64,000 nucleotides of DNA, from contig CBDBIW010000014.1 in NCBI GenBank assembly GCA_965206015.1, forward strand, positions 186,001 through 250,000, given 5' to 3'. The translations under genes and the position numbers were made by a program. The number at the start of each line of letters is the position of its first letter. Position 1 is the first letter of the stretch. Below are positions 36,422 to 44,543 of this stretch, piece after piece. Source of the stretch: JAJCYL01 sp965206015 (GTDB lineage: Bacteria; Bacteroidota; Bacteroidia; Cytophagales; Cyclobacteriaceae). A model generated the notes under the pieces. It was given only the letters and a program-made list of their open reading frames with translations, made no database searches and was not told where the DNA came from.

Positions 36422-37936
36422 ATGGGCTACGAATACGACGTCATGTTAAGTTATGCCAAATCCGACGATCAGCCTATTAAAGCTGGTGACGGATGGGTAA
36501 CTAACTTTCATCGTTTTCTGGGTACCCTTCTGGATCAGATTGCACGGGGCACAACCAAATTTAATCTCATCAGTGACGATGAATCCGGCTCAAATGATGA
36601 TTATCTCAAAGCACCTGTTTTAATTAACATATTAACTCCTGATTTCGTTCACTCCAAAGAATTAGTAAAAGGTGCCGAGCACTTTTGTAAGGAGGCAGAG
36701 AAAAGGGAAGGTATTGAGATTAATGGAGTTCCACGCTTATTTAAAGTAGTAAAGTTTCCGGGAAATTTTGATGATTTTTTACCTGAGTATGAAAAGCTCA
36801 TTACCTACGATTTTTTTCAAGTCGATCCTGAAACCAGAGAAGCACAAAAATTCCAGAATTTTTTCGGACATGATGCTGAAAGAAGTTATTGGATGAAATT
36901 GGTCGATATGGCCTATGACATCCACCATATTCTCACCATTGTCGACGAAAAGAATAATCAAAGCGACGGCGAAAAGAAGATTAAAAAGGGCAAGACCATT
37001 TACCTGGCCAGTACAGGGGTTGACATGGTGATCCAAAGGGATATGATCAAGAGGGAGCTTATCCGTCACGGTTATTCCGTTTATCCCCAGCATTCGCTAC
37101 CGAAAGAAGTTAAATCTTTGGAAGCAATGGTCAAGAAAGATCTCAAAGAATGCCAATTGTCAATTCATATGGTAGGTGAGGACTATGGCTACCGGCCGAG
37201 AGGGTCCGAACTGTCGACCATTGATATACAGAATAAGGTAGCTGATGAATTTACCAAGAATATTATTGGGGAGAATAAAAAACTGAAGGCAGATGACAGA
37301 CAAGTTTTCAGTCGTCTTATCTGGATAACTCCGGATTTGAAGAATGTCACGGAGAGGCAAAAAATCTTTATTGAGAATTTAAAAAGTGAGGCCGCCCTAT
37401 TAGATGAAGCTGAAGTGTTACAGGTGAGTCTGCAGGAATTCAAGAAAATAATCAGGGATGAACTGATCACCGGAGGTAGGTATAAACTTGCCAGGGAAAT
37501 TGACCGAAATGAGGAGGAAGATTCCAAACGAGTCGTCAAAAACTTTATTTATCTCATGTGCAATAAAGACGATGTGACTGCCAGTGAACCTCTTGCTAAA
37601 TACTTAAAAAAGGAAGGTTATGATGTCATGACATCTGCTTATAAAGGAGACCTGGTTGACTTAAGGTATTTACATCAGGAAAACTTGAGAAGGTGCGATG
37701 CTTCTATTATTTACTACGGCAGTGCCAACAAGGATTGGATAAGATCGAAAGTGCAGGATGTAATGAAAGCCGCAGGATTTGGCAGGAGGAAGCCAATCAA
37801 GGCGAAAGCCATTTATGTTGAAGGAGAAAAAGAACTACAGTCAAGCTACAAGGATCAGGCCATAGTCATAACCACAAGTAATGGATTTGAGCCGGATTCG
37901 CTTAAGCCATTTTTAGCTAAACTCAAACAATCATGA
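36422..37936 (+). CDS. TIR-like multidomain protein (TIR / DUF4062-like / TIR-like)
   Basis: 504 soluble residues in three alpha/beta modules. The N-terminal module (1-170) is TIR-like: YEYDVMLSYAKSDD as strand A, GWVTNFHRFLGTLL as helix A, LINILTPDFVHSKELVKGAEHF as the region that carries the catalytic Glu in TIR NADases. The middle module (about 197-335) resembles DUF4062: TIYLASTGVDMVIQRDMIKREL, IRHGYSVYP, CQLSIHMVGEDYGYRP. The C-terminal module (about 378-500) is a second TIR-like fold: NFIYLMCNKDDVTAS, CDASIIYYGSANKDWI. There is no signal peptide or membrane helix. Its stop overlaps the next gene's start by four bases (ATGA), so it is made with the STAND protein. Possible role: NAD cleavage or signalling effector; enzyme activity is not proven. 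Confidence 0.78.
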   Translation: MGYEYDVMLSYAKSDDQPIKAGDGWVTNFHRFLGTLLDQIARGTTKFNLISDDESGSNDDYLKAPVLINILTPDFVHSKELVKGAEHFCKEAEKREGIEINGVPRLFKVVKFPGNFDDFLPEYEKLITYDFFQVDPETREAQKFQNFFGHDAERSYWMKLVDMAYDIHHILTIVDEKNNQSDGEKKIKKGKTIYLASTGVDMVIQRDMIKRELIRHGYSVYPQHSLPKEVKSLEAMVKKDLKECQLSIHMVGEDYGYRPRGSELSTIDIQNKVADEFTKNIIGENKKLKADDRQVFSRLIWITPDLKNVTERQKIFIENLKSEAALLDEAEVLQVSLQEFKKIIRDELITGGRYKLAREIDRNEEEDSKRVVKNFIYLMCNKDDVTASEPLAKYLKKEGYDVMTSAYKGDLVDLRYLHQENLRRCDASIIYYGSANKDWIRSKVQDVMKAAGFGRRKPIKAKAIYVEGEKELQSSYKDQAIVITTSNGFEPDSLKPFLAKLKQS

Positions 37937-40900
37937 ATGAGAACAATCCAAACGTCATTGTTAGCGAAAAACAATCCGTTGATATCAGCCAGTTTTTTAA
38001 CCCATTTCCGGGGTTAAGACCATTTGGCATCGAAGAAGCACACTTGTTCTTTGGCCGTGAAGGTCAAAGTGATGAGGTCTTAATGAAGCTCGCAGACAAT
38101 CGGTTTGCTGCCATTTTGGGCTCGTCCGGTAGCGGTAAGTCGTCATTGATGTTTTGTGGATTGATACCGACGTTGTATGGCGGGTTCATGACGGAGGCTG
38201 GCTCTAATTGGAGAGTGATTGTTATGCGACCCGGTGCCGGTCCAATCGATAACCTGGCCGAATCATTACTATTAAAGGACAAGCATTACAATGAGGCTGA
38301 TGAGGAAGATCAGCTGATAAAAAAGATTATTACATCTACTGTGTTGAGAACCAGTTCTTTAGGTTTGATTGAAGCCATAAAGCAACTGCGTTCAATAGAG
38401 AACGAGAACTTCTTTATCCTGGTTGACCAGTTTGAGGAACTTTTCCGATATAAAAGAATTGAGAGTGCCACCAGTAATATGGACGAATCTTCAGCATTCG
38501 TCAATTTGCTACTTGAAGCAGTAAACCAGTATGATATTCCGATTTATGTAGTGCTAACCATGCGTTCGGACTTTATTGGAGAGTGTGCGGTTTTCCCGGA
38601 ATTGACACAAATGATCAATGATAGTCACTACCTGATCCCACAAATGACCAGAGATCAGAAAAGACTAGCTGTTGAAGGCCCTGTTGCCGTTGGTGGTGGT
38701 CAGATTAGTGGTCGACTGGTTCAGCAGTTGTTAAATGATGTGGGGGATAACCCTGACCAACTCCCAATTCTTCAGCACACATTGATGCGTACCTGGGCTT
38801 ATTGGTCTGAAGACCAGAAGGATGGGGAACCAATGGACCTTAGGCATTACAATGCCATAGGTACATTAAGGGAAGCACTGTCACAACATGCCAATGAGGC
38901 TTACGACTCACTATCAAAACGGGAGAAGCAAATTTGTGAGGTAATGTTTAAAGCCTTGACAGAGAGAGGCTCTGAAAACCAGGGAATTAGACGACCTACC
39001 AAACTTGGCACCATTGCTGCGATTGCCGGTGTGATTGAAGAGGAAGTAATGAGAGTGGTTGAGAAATTCAGAGAGCCTGGAAGAACGTTATTGATGCCAC
39101 CGTATGGTGTAAAATTGACTTCTGAAACAGTTATTGATATTTCTCACGAGAGTTTAATGCGTATCTGGATCCGGTTGAAGACCTGGTTAGATGAAGAATC
39201 CAAATCTTCTGAAATGTATGGGAAGATTGCAGAAGCCGCAGAAAGATATCAATTAGGCAGAGCAGGTCTTTGGAAGATGCCTGACTTACAATTGGCGTTA
39301 AACTGGCAGGAAGAAAACAAACCTACCATTGTCTGGGGACAGCGCTACAATACTGCTTTTGAGCGAACCATGGTGTTCCTGGAAACCAGTACCAGGGCTT
39401 ACGAAACTAAACAGAGAAACAAGGAATTCCTCCAGAAAAGAGCCATTAAAAGATCCAGAATTGCGGCACTGATTTTGGCAGCCGCCGCCCTTGTATCTCT
39501 ATTCATGGTGGTCTTGGCGCAGATTCAAACGGCAGAAGCAGAAAAGCAGACAATTGCTGCAAATAAAAATTTAATTGTGGCTCAAGAAGCGCAGGCTGAG
39601 GCTAAAAAAAATGCTGAAGAAGCCAACCTTGCGAGAGATGAAGCTGTGAAAGCACAGGCTGAAACAATTATGGCTCTGACCGCTGCTGAGGACGCAAATG
39701 TCGAAGCACAACGGCAAACTCAAATTGCCAAAGAACAAGCTGCTATTGCTCTTGAAAGACAGGCAGAAGCAGAAGCAGCTCAGAAACAAGCTGATGCAAG
39801 TGCTGCTGAGGCAAATGTACAAAGAGAAGCTGCAGTTGAGGCCCAGGCTATGGCGGTGGCGGCACAGAAAAATGCAGAAAACCTTCGTTTCAGAGCCATT
39901 GCCCAGTCCATGGCCATTAAGTCCACACAGCAGAGAGATCCGACTACACAAGGGTTGGTAGCCATGCAGGCTTTTAAATTCTTTGAGCAATATAAAGACC
40001 CGGCCAAACCATACAATGGTGATATTTATATGGGAGTTTTTCAGGCTATGAAAAAACTTTATGGTGACTCATTAAATACCTATGAAGGTCACTCCAAATC
40101 CGTCAGATCAGTGATTTACAGTCACAACAACCATATCGTTTACAGTGCGGGTAGTGATGGCAAGATATTACAATGGGAAATTGGTGATGCGGATGACCAC
40201 AGAAATTACATAGAAATATTTAACGATGAAGGCATCAACCGACATGTGGATGTAAGCCGTGATGACCGCTGGCTGGCGGCCGGATTGGAAGACAGGGGCA
40301 TTGTCCTGATTGACTTGAAAAATCCTGATGCAGAAAAGAAGTTCTTTAACCCCCATGGAGGTACGGTTTATGACCTGGCCTTTTTACCAGATAATTCAGG
40401 AATTGTTTCTGTAGGTTTAGACGGCCTGATTAGGAAGACAACCCTCAATGGAGTGACTGCTGAAATTGGTTCCACTGCTGAAAATTTAAGAGGTATTGCC
40501 ATTAGTCCAAATGGTAACCAGGTGGCAGCGGCCAACCTGGACGGATTGGTTGAAATCTGGGATTTGGACAATAACAATGCGCAGCGGAATCTTTATGTGG
40601 ATGAAAACAATAGTCCAATTGATGCATTGGCCTTTAGTAAGGACGGCAAATACCTGGCGTTTGGTACTGAAGATGGTGGATTGACCATTTATGATTTGAA
40701 TTTAAGGGATATCTTCTATGAAGATGCAGGAGCACATGCATCAATGATCACCGACATTGAATTTAGTAAGGATAACAACTTACTAGCTACCAGTAGTAGA
40801 GATGGTAGTGCCAAAATTTGGGTATTGGACAATATTTTCGAGTTACCGACTACTCTGGACGACCACGGCCAGATAGGTGATTGGGTGTGGGCGGTATCAT

Positions 40901-41121
40901 TTGCCCCCGACGGATCTCATTTAATGACCGCTGCGGATGATGACCACCTGCGGTTGTGGCCGACCCTATCTGATCAATGGGCAAGCAGAATTTGTGGTTA
41001 TATGGGTAGAAATATGAATCAGAGTGAATGGAGGAAGTTTGTTGGTAATGACATCGACTATCGGGAGGACCCGGCCGAGATTACTTGTCCTGAGTATCCA
41101 AGTAATAATACAGTTAATTAA
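37933..41121 (+). CDS. nSTAND-type NTPase with transmembrane helix, coiled coil and WD40 propeller
   Basis: 1062 residues. A PFPGLRPFGIEEAHLFFGRE block introduces the NTPase; Walker A is GSSGSGKSS (about 62-70), Walker B with sensor-like acids is FILVDQFEELF (about 160-170), and RSDFIGECA, LPILQHTLMRTW and VIDISHESLMRIW continue the STAND ATPase/helical module. A transmembrane helix (AALILAAAALVSLFMVVLAQI, split here as about 511-531) is followed by a 150-residue Ala/Glu/Gln-rich coiled coil, then WD40 repeats from about 716 (HSKSVRSVIYS, SAGSDGKILQWEI, ATSSRDGSAKIWVLD, MTAADDDHLRLWPT). STAND proteins oligomerise when their sensor domain meets a ligand. Here the sensor lies across the membrane from the ATPase or is tethered to it. 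Confidence 0.9.
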   Translation: MNENNPNVIVSEKQSVDISQFFNPFPGLRPFGIEEAHLFFGREGQSDEVLMKLADNRFAAILGSSGSGKSSLMFCGLIPTLYGGFMTEAGSNWRVIVMRPGAGPIDNLAESLLLKDKHYNEADEEDQLIKKIITSTVLRTSSLGLIEAIKQLRSIENENFFILVDQFEELFRYKRIESATSNMDESSAFVNLLLEAVNQYDIPIYVVLTMRSDFIGECAVFPELTQMINDSHYLIPQMTRDQKRLAVEGPVAVGGGQISGRLVQQLLNDVGDNPDQLPILQHTLMRTWAYWSEDQKDGEPMDLRHYNAIGTLREALSQHANEAYDSLSKREKQICEVMFKALTERGSENQGIRRPTKLGTIAAIAGVIEEEVMRVVEKFREPGRTLLMPPYGVKLTSETVIDISHESLMRIWIRLKTWLDEESKSSEMYGKIAEAAERYQLGRAGLWKMPDLQLALNWQEENKPTIVWGQRYNTAFERTMVFLETSTRAYETKQRNKEFLQKRAIKRSRIAALILAAAALVSLFMVVLAQIQTAEAEKQTIAANKNLIVAQEAQAEAKKNAEEANLARDEAVKAQAETIMALTAAEDANVEAQRQTQIAKEQAAIALERQAEAEAAQKQADASAAEANVQREAAVEAQAMAVAAQKNAENLRFRAIAQSMAIKSTQQRDPTTQGLVAMQAFKFFEQYKDPAKPYNGDIYMGVFQAMKKLYGDSLNTYEGHSKSVRSVIYSHNNHIVYSAGSDGKILQWEIGDADDHRNYIEIFNDEGINRHVDVSRDDRWLAAGLEDRGIVLIDLKNPDAEKKFFNPHGGTVYDLAFLPDNSGIVSVGLDGLIRKTTLNGVTAEIGSTAENLRGIAISPNGNQVAAANLDGLVEIWDLDNNNAQRNLYVDENNSPIDALAFSKDGKYLAFGTEDGGLTIYDLNLRDIFYEDAGAHASMITDIEFSKDNNLLATSSRDGSAKIWVLDNIFELPTTLDDHGQIGDWVWAVSFAPDGSHLMTAADDDHLRLWPTLSDQWASRICGYMGRNMNQSEWRKFVGNDIDYREDPAEITCPEYPSNNTVN

Positions 41122-41148
41122 GTGTTAAAGAGAGATGACTTGGCATTA

Positions 41149-42237
41149 ATGAAACCAATGGATTTAAAAAGAATCGGAGCTGCTTTTTTTTGTATCATTT
41201 TGTCAAACGGGACACTTTGGGCCCAGAGCTGTACCCAAATTCTACAAACGGCAACTTCTGATTACGCAGAAGGAAGGCTGGAATTTGTGGATGATAATGC
41301 ATTTACAGATTGCTTTCGGGCAGCTGGTTTTGCACCAGCTGAAAAAATATTGGCCAGGATGTTGGTGGCTAAAGTGCACATTTATAAAGACCGCATTCCT
41401 GAAGCAGAGGAGGCTATAATCCAACTGCTAAAAGATGATAAGGAGCATCCCATTGATGAGGCATTAGACCCCCATGAGTTTGTCTACTTATACCGGAAAT
41501 TCAGAACAAAGCCCATTTTCAGAATTGGCGGCGGATTGGCTGGCACCTATTCAACCATGAATGTAATTGATGAATTTGGGGTTGAGGATATTTCCGGTAC
41601 AGAGGGTGTAGATACATTGGGGTTTTCATTCACCCCCGAGATTGGTATCGGCGGGGGTGTTTATATTGACTACAATTTTTGGAAAAATTTTGAGGTTTCT
41701 TTAGGTGTAAATTTTATAGCCAAATCAGTGTCATATAAGAATGACCTGTACAGTCAGTTTAGTGAGAACCATGTCGATGATTTCTACAGCACAACCAGCT
41801 ATAAAGACACTTACTTTTTTGTTGATGTACCTTTAAAAATCAAGTATAATTTTAACATTTCGCCCAAATTCATCATTTTCCCTTATGGCGGAATTGTTGG
41901 TAATTATTTACTGAGTGCTTCTAGAAGTGGACGCCGGGAAGTAGTTACCCCATCGAGTGTGGACTTAAAAAACATCAGGGAAACTTTAAACTATTCCTAT
42001 ACTGTCGGGATTGGTTTTAAATTAAGAAGCAATACAAACTATTTTGCGTTTGAAGTTGGTGCTGTTAAAGGTGGTAATAATTTTGTTGACCCTAATGGCA
42101 GGTATCAGAACGATGACGTTCTTTTTAGGCTTGGACAAGTCGATGACAACCAAGGTTTAAATCATTTGAACTTCATGTTGAGCTACCAATATTCAATATA
42201 TAATCCTAAAAAATTGAAGAAATACCGGGAGAAATGA
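41149..42237 (+). CDS. Outer-membrane beta-barrel protein with N-terminal helical domain
   Basis: The open frame begins at a GTG (41122) directly after the STAND stop, but the ATG at 41149 (MKPMDLKRIGAAFF...) fits the signal peptide, which ends at LWAQS; the mature protein is about 340 residues. An N-terminal helical, TPR-like part (CTQILQTATSDYAEGRLEF, AKVHIYKDRIPEAEEAIIQLL) precedes an outer-membrane barrel (GGGLAGTYSTMNV, GGGVYIDYNFWKNFEVSLGVNF, FFVDVPLKIKYNF, NYSYTVGIGFKL). It lies inside the TIR-STAND operon and overlaps the following lipoprotein gene by four bases, so an envelope subunit of one complex is likely (inference). Confidence 0.83.
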   Translation: MKPMDLKRIGAAFFCIILSNGTLWAQSCTQILQTATSDYAEGRLEFVDDNAFTDCFRAAGFAPAEKILARMLVAKVHIYKDRIPEAEEAIIQLLKDDKEHPIDEALDPHEFVYLYRKFRTKPIFRIGGGLAGTYSTMNVIDEFGVEDISGTEGVDTLGFSFTPEIGIGGGVYIDYNFWKNFEVSLGVNFIAKSVSYKNDLYSQFSENHVDDFYSTTSYKDTYFFVDVPLKIKYNFNISPKFIIFPYGGIVGNYLLSASRSGRREVVTPSSVDLKNIRETLNYSYTVGIGFKLRSNTNYFAFEVGAVKGGNNFVDPNGRYQNDDVLFRLGQVDDNQGLNHLNFMLSYQYSIYNPKKLKKYREK

Positions 42238-43676
42238 AGAAGAGATATTTAGGTCTTGTTATTTCACTTTTTGCCGTATTGGGCGGTTGCGATCCGGATA
42301 CTTCTGATAGCCCGGATCCTCAGGATATATTCGTTAAACTTTATGGAAGTACTGCGTTTGAGGTCGCAGAAGATGTGGTGATTCGAGATGATGGAGGGTT
42401 TGTGATTTTTGGAACAACAACATCAGACTTGTTTAAAAGTATTGAAGATCCATCGAGGGCACAACTTAAAACTGCAATTAGAGATTTTTTCGTTGTTTTT
42501 GCAGATAGTGCTGGTAATCCCGAACAGCAACTTCTTTTTAACGCGGGTATTGCTATTGAGAAAGGTGGAGATTTGGAAGCTACGTCTATTATTAGAACTT
42601 CTGATGGTGGTTATTTACTGGCAGGAACTGCTACTTATAATGTATATCTTGATACTGCACAAATAGATAATGACGATATAACGGCTGGATTTCTTATAAA
42701 ATTAACCCCTGATGGAGTTGAAGATTGGTCCACTCTGACCTTGTCAGCTGATTTTGCGGAATTTACCAAAGTTTCCCAAGTACCAACATTTGGGTTGGAT
42801 GCTGCTCCTATTTCTCACACGATTCAATCTGTGATTGAGACGAATGATGGGAATTTTGTTCTAATCGGATCCACCACGGACGTGAATTTTAATAAACCGG
42901 ATTTTGATAAAATTGCCGATGTTTCAGACATATGGGTGGTTAAATTCCTGCCCTCAGGATTTGATAATCAAACCAACATTTTTGAACGAAGAATCGGATT
43001 TCCAAATGAAGACAGGGGGATAGATATATTCGAGCACTCGGATGGTTCTTTAGTACTAATTGCCAATGGACCTGGTAAAGAGGATGCTGGTGTCGACGAT
43101 GTGTTATATGTTAGCTCTGATGCCAATGTATTTAATAATAACTTTTCTGAATTTACTAGCACGTTGGGAAGTGACGATAAAGTGAACGATGTGACTTTGC
43201 TTTCCAATGGGGGATTGGCGGTTATAGGAACCTCAATTACAGAGGGTAAAGGGTTTTTGCTTGGCATTAGCAAAGGAGGTAATGAAGAATTTTTTAAGGT
43301 TCTAGACCCAATTCTTTTGGATCCTGCAGATAATACCCAGAATCAACTTTCGAACCATACGGGAATAGGGGTAACCCAAATGAATAACGGAAATTTGGCT
43401 GTTATTGGAACAGCATTGGATATTATCGATGACAACGGCACCTTAAAAGCGAATGAAGTCTTGTTTTATAATGCCGACGCAGTTTTGGGAAACTTACTTG
43501 ATGAGGATGACGGAGGTTTTGTTCAAACTTTCGGGGGAAACCAAGATGACGTAGGGCAATCAGTAATGCAATTGCCCGATGGTAGATTCATTCTATTGGT
43601 CACCATAGACTTTGAGAGTAATTCCACCATGATTGGATTGATGAAAACTAGTGCCACTGGCGATCTGGTCCGGTAG
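42234..43676 (+). CDS. Propeller-like lipoprotein, last gene of TIR-STAND operon
   Basis: 480 residues with lipoprotein signal MKKRYLGLVISLFAVLGGC (lipidated cysteine at 19). The body consists of repeated strands of the type DDGGFVIFGTTTS, SDGGYLLAGTATY, NDGNFVLIGSTTD, SDGSLVLIANGPG, SNGGLAVIGTSIT, NNGNLAVIGTALD and PDGRFILLVTIDF, spaced 50-70 residues apart, which suggests a seven-bladed beta-propeller. There is no sorting domain. It should sit on the outer membrane next to the barrel protein. Ligand unknown. Confidence 0.8.
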   Translation: MKKRYLGLVISLFAVLGGCDPDTSDSPDPQDIFVKLYGSTAFEVAEDVVIRDDGGFVIFGTTTSDLFKSIEDPSRAQLKTAIRDFFVVFADSAGNPEQQLLFNAGIAIEKGGDLEATSIIRTSDGGYLLAGTATYNVYLDTAQIDNDDITAGFLIKLTPDGVEDWSTLTLSADFAEFTKVSQVPTFGLDAAPISHTIQSVIETNDGNFVLIGSTTDVNFNKPDFDKIADVSDIWVVKFLPSGFDNQTNIFERRIGFPNEDRGIDIFEHSDGSLVLIANGPGKEDAGVDDVLYVSSDANVFNNNFSEFTSTLGSDDKVNDVTLLSNGGLAVIGTSITEGKGFLLGISKGGNEEFFKVLDPILLDPADNTQNQLSNHTGIGVTQMNNGNLAVIGTALDIIDDNGTLKANEVLFYNADAVLGNLLDEDDGGFVQTFGGNQDDVGQSVMQLPDGRFILLVTIDFESNSTMIGLMKTSATGDLVR

Positions 43677-43695
43677 ATAATGTTACCACCCACAG

Positions 43696-43980
43696 CAGCA
43701 GATGGATATGATAGAAATTATTGAGGACAGACATGATAAAACAGCTACTATTATAGCAAGTCAGCTGCCTGTCCCAAGTTGGTATGATATTATCGGTGAA
43801 GAAACCATCGCCGATGCAATACTGGACAGACTGCTTCATGCTCCATACAGAATCGAAATAAAAGCAGAAAGTCAACGAAAAAACTGTGAAATTGTCAGTG
43901 TATCGAGTCACCCAAAACTAAACCCTCAAACAGAGGGGTCAACATCACCAGTACAGGGTCAACATCACCGGAATATCCAG
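43696..43980 (+). pseudogene. istB: IS21-family remnant: IstB C-terminus and right end
   Basis: About 64 codons match the IstB helper ATPase C-terminus: MIEIIEDRHDKTATIIASQLP, WYDIIGEETIADAILDRLLH, RIEIKAES. About 50 bases further on, GGGTCAACATCACC occurs at 43936-43949 and 43956-43969 (period 20), the repeated terminal motif style of IS21 ends. IstA and most of IstB are missing. The fragment abuts the end of the TIR-STAND operon and cuts into the tail of another gene. Confidence 0.78.
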
Positions 43981-44013
43981 TTCAATCACTTCAAGTTTAT
44001 AGTCAGTCATTAA
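43972..44013 (+). pseudogene. Last codons of a lost T9SS-cargo gene
   Basis: In frame to a TAA at 44011-44013 the sequence reads NIQFNHFKFIVSH, matching the end of the giant protein 10 kb downstream (SRFKHFKLVVSH) at nearly every position. DNA similarity ends at the IS21 border. A terminator follows. This is the 3' stump of a secreted protein gene removed by the IS21 event. Confidence 0.6.
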
Positions 44014-44035
44014 TGCGTGTAGACCACATTACAAG

Positions 44036-44060
44036 AAGCCTCCCTCAAAAGGAGAGGCTT
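44036..44060 (+). terminator. Rho-independent terminator
   Basis: AAGCCTC (44036-44042) pairs with GAGGCTT (44054-44060) and is followed by TTTGT. It ends transcription from the TIR-STAND operon and the stump gene before the giant gene. Confidence 0.7.
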
Positions 44061-44543
44061 TTTGTAAATTAAAACCCTTCCTCTTGATTGCTTACGCGAG
44101 CCTCCATGTCAATTAAGGAGTCATGTCATTACCCATTAATTCGGGTAAATCTTTGCCCTGTTGATTTTTCCCTTCATTCCCTGATTTGACTGCCGGGAAT
44201 TAAATCGGAGGATTTAGTGTATTTTGTAACCTTCTATATACTCATTCTGAGACTATTTGTACACATGTTAGCCAACTGCATACCATTGGTTTCAGTTTAG
44301 GTGGAGCAAAATGATAATTTTTGTGATATTAGTTAATTGTAGTTCCCGGAGATTTCTTTTCATTGAAAAGGGTTTTCCATTCAGCGGATAAGCACTTATG
44401 GAAATATTTTTACCGATTTAATTATCAGTGGATTGAAATTCAGAAAATTTATAATAGAACTATTTGAATAAATAGTTCTATTATATTAACAATTAACAAT
44501 TAGAATATATTTTACTTACTTTGTAAGTACACGAAGTATTGTT
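44061..44543. other. Long upstream region of the giant surface-protein gene
   Basis: About 480 bases without coding signs. It contains a strong AT-rich palindrome (44450-44485), two ATTAACA repeats at about 44485-44500 and a small hairpin ACTTAC-TTT-GTAAGT (44514-44528) whose centre TACTTTG resembles the Bacteroidota -7 promoter element. The transcription start of the giant gene probably lies here. Confidence 0.4.
44450..44485. repeat. Perfect 16-bp-arm AT-rich palindrome
   Basis: Arms TATAATAGAACTATTT (44450-44465) and AAATAGTTCTATTATA (44470-44485) are exact reverse complements around a GAAT loop, 59 bases before the giant gene's ATG. It lacks a U tract, so an operator or mRNA 5' hairpin is more likely than a terminator. 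Confidence 0.85.

Noticed and set aside
36422..37936. Assignment of the TIR gene to the Thoeris system
   Set aside because: No ThsA-like (SIR2/SLOG) partner is present; the coupled gene is a STAND-WD40 protein.
43690..44013. Small intact 103-residue gene
   Set aside because: Its first part is the tail of IstB and its last part is the tail of a T9SS protein; it is a chance fusion of relics.
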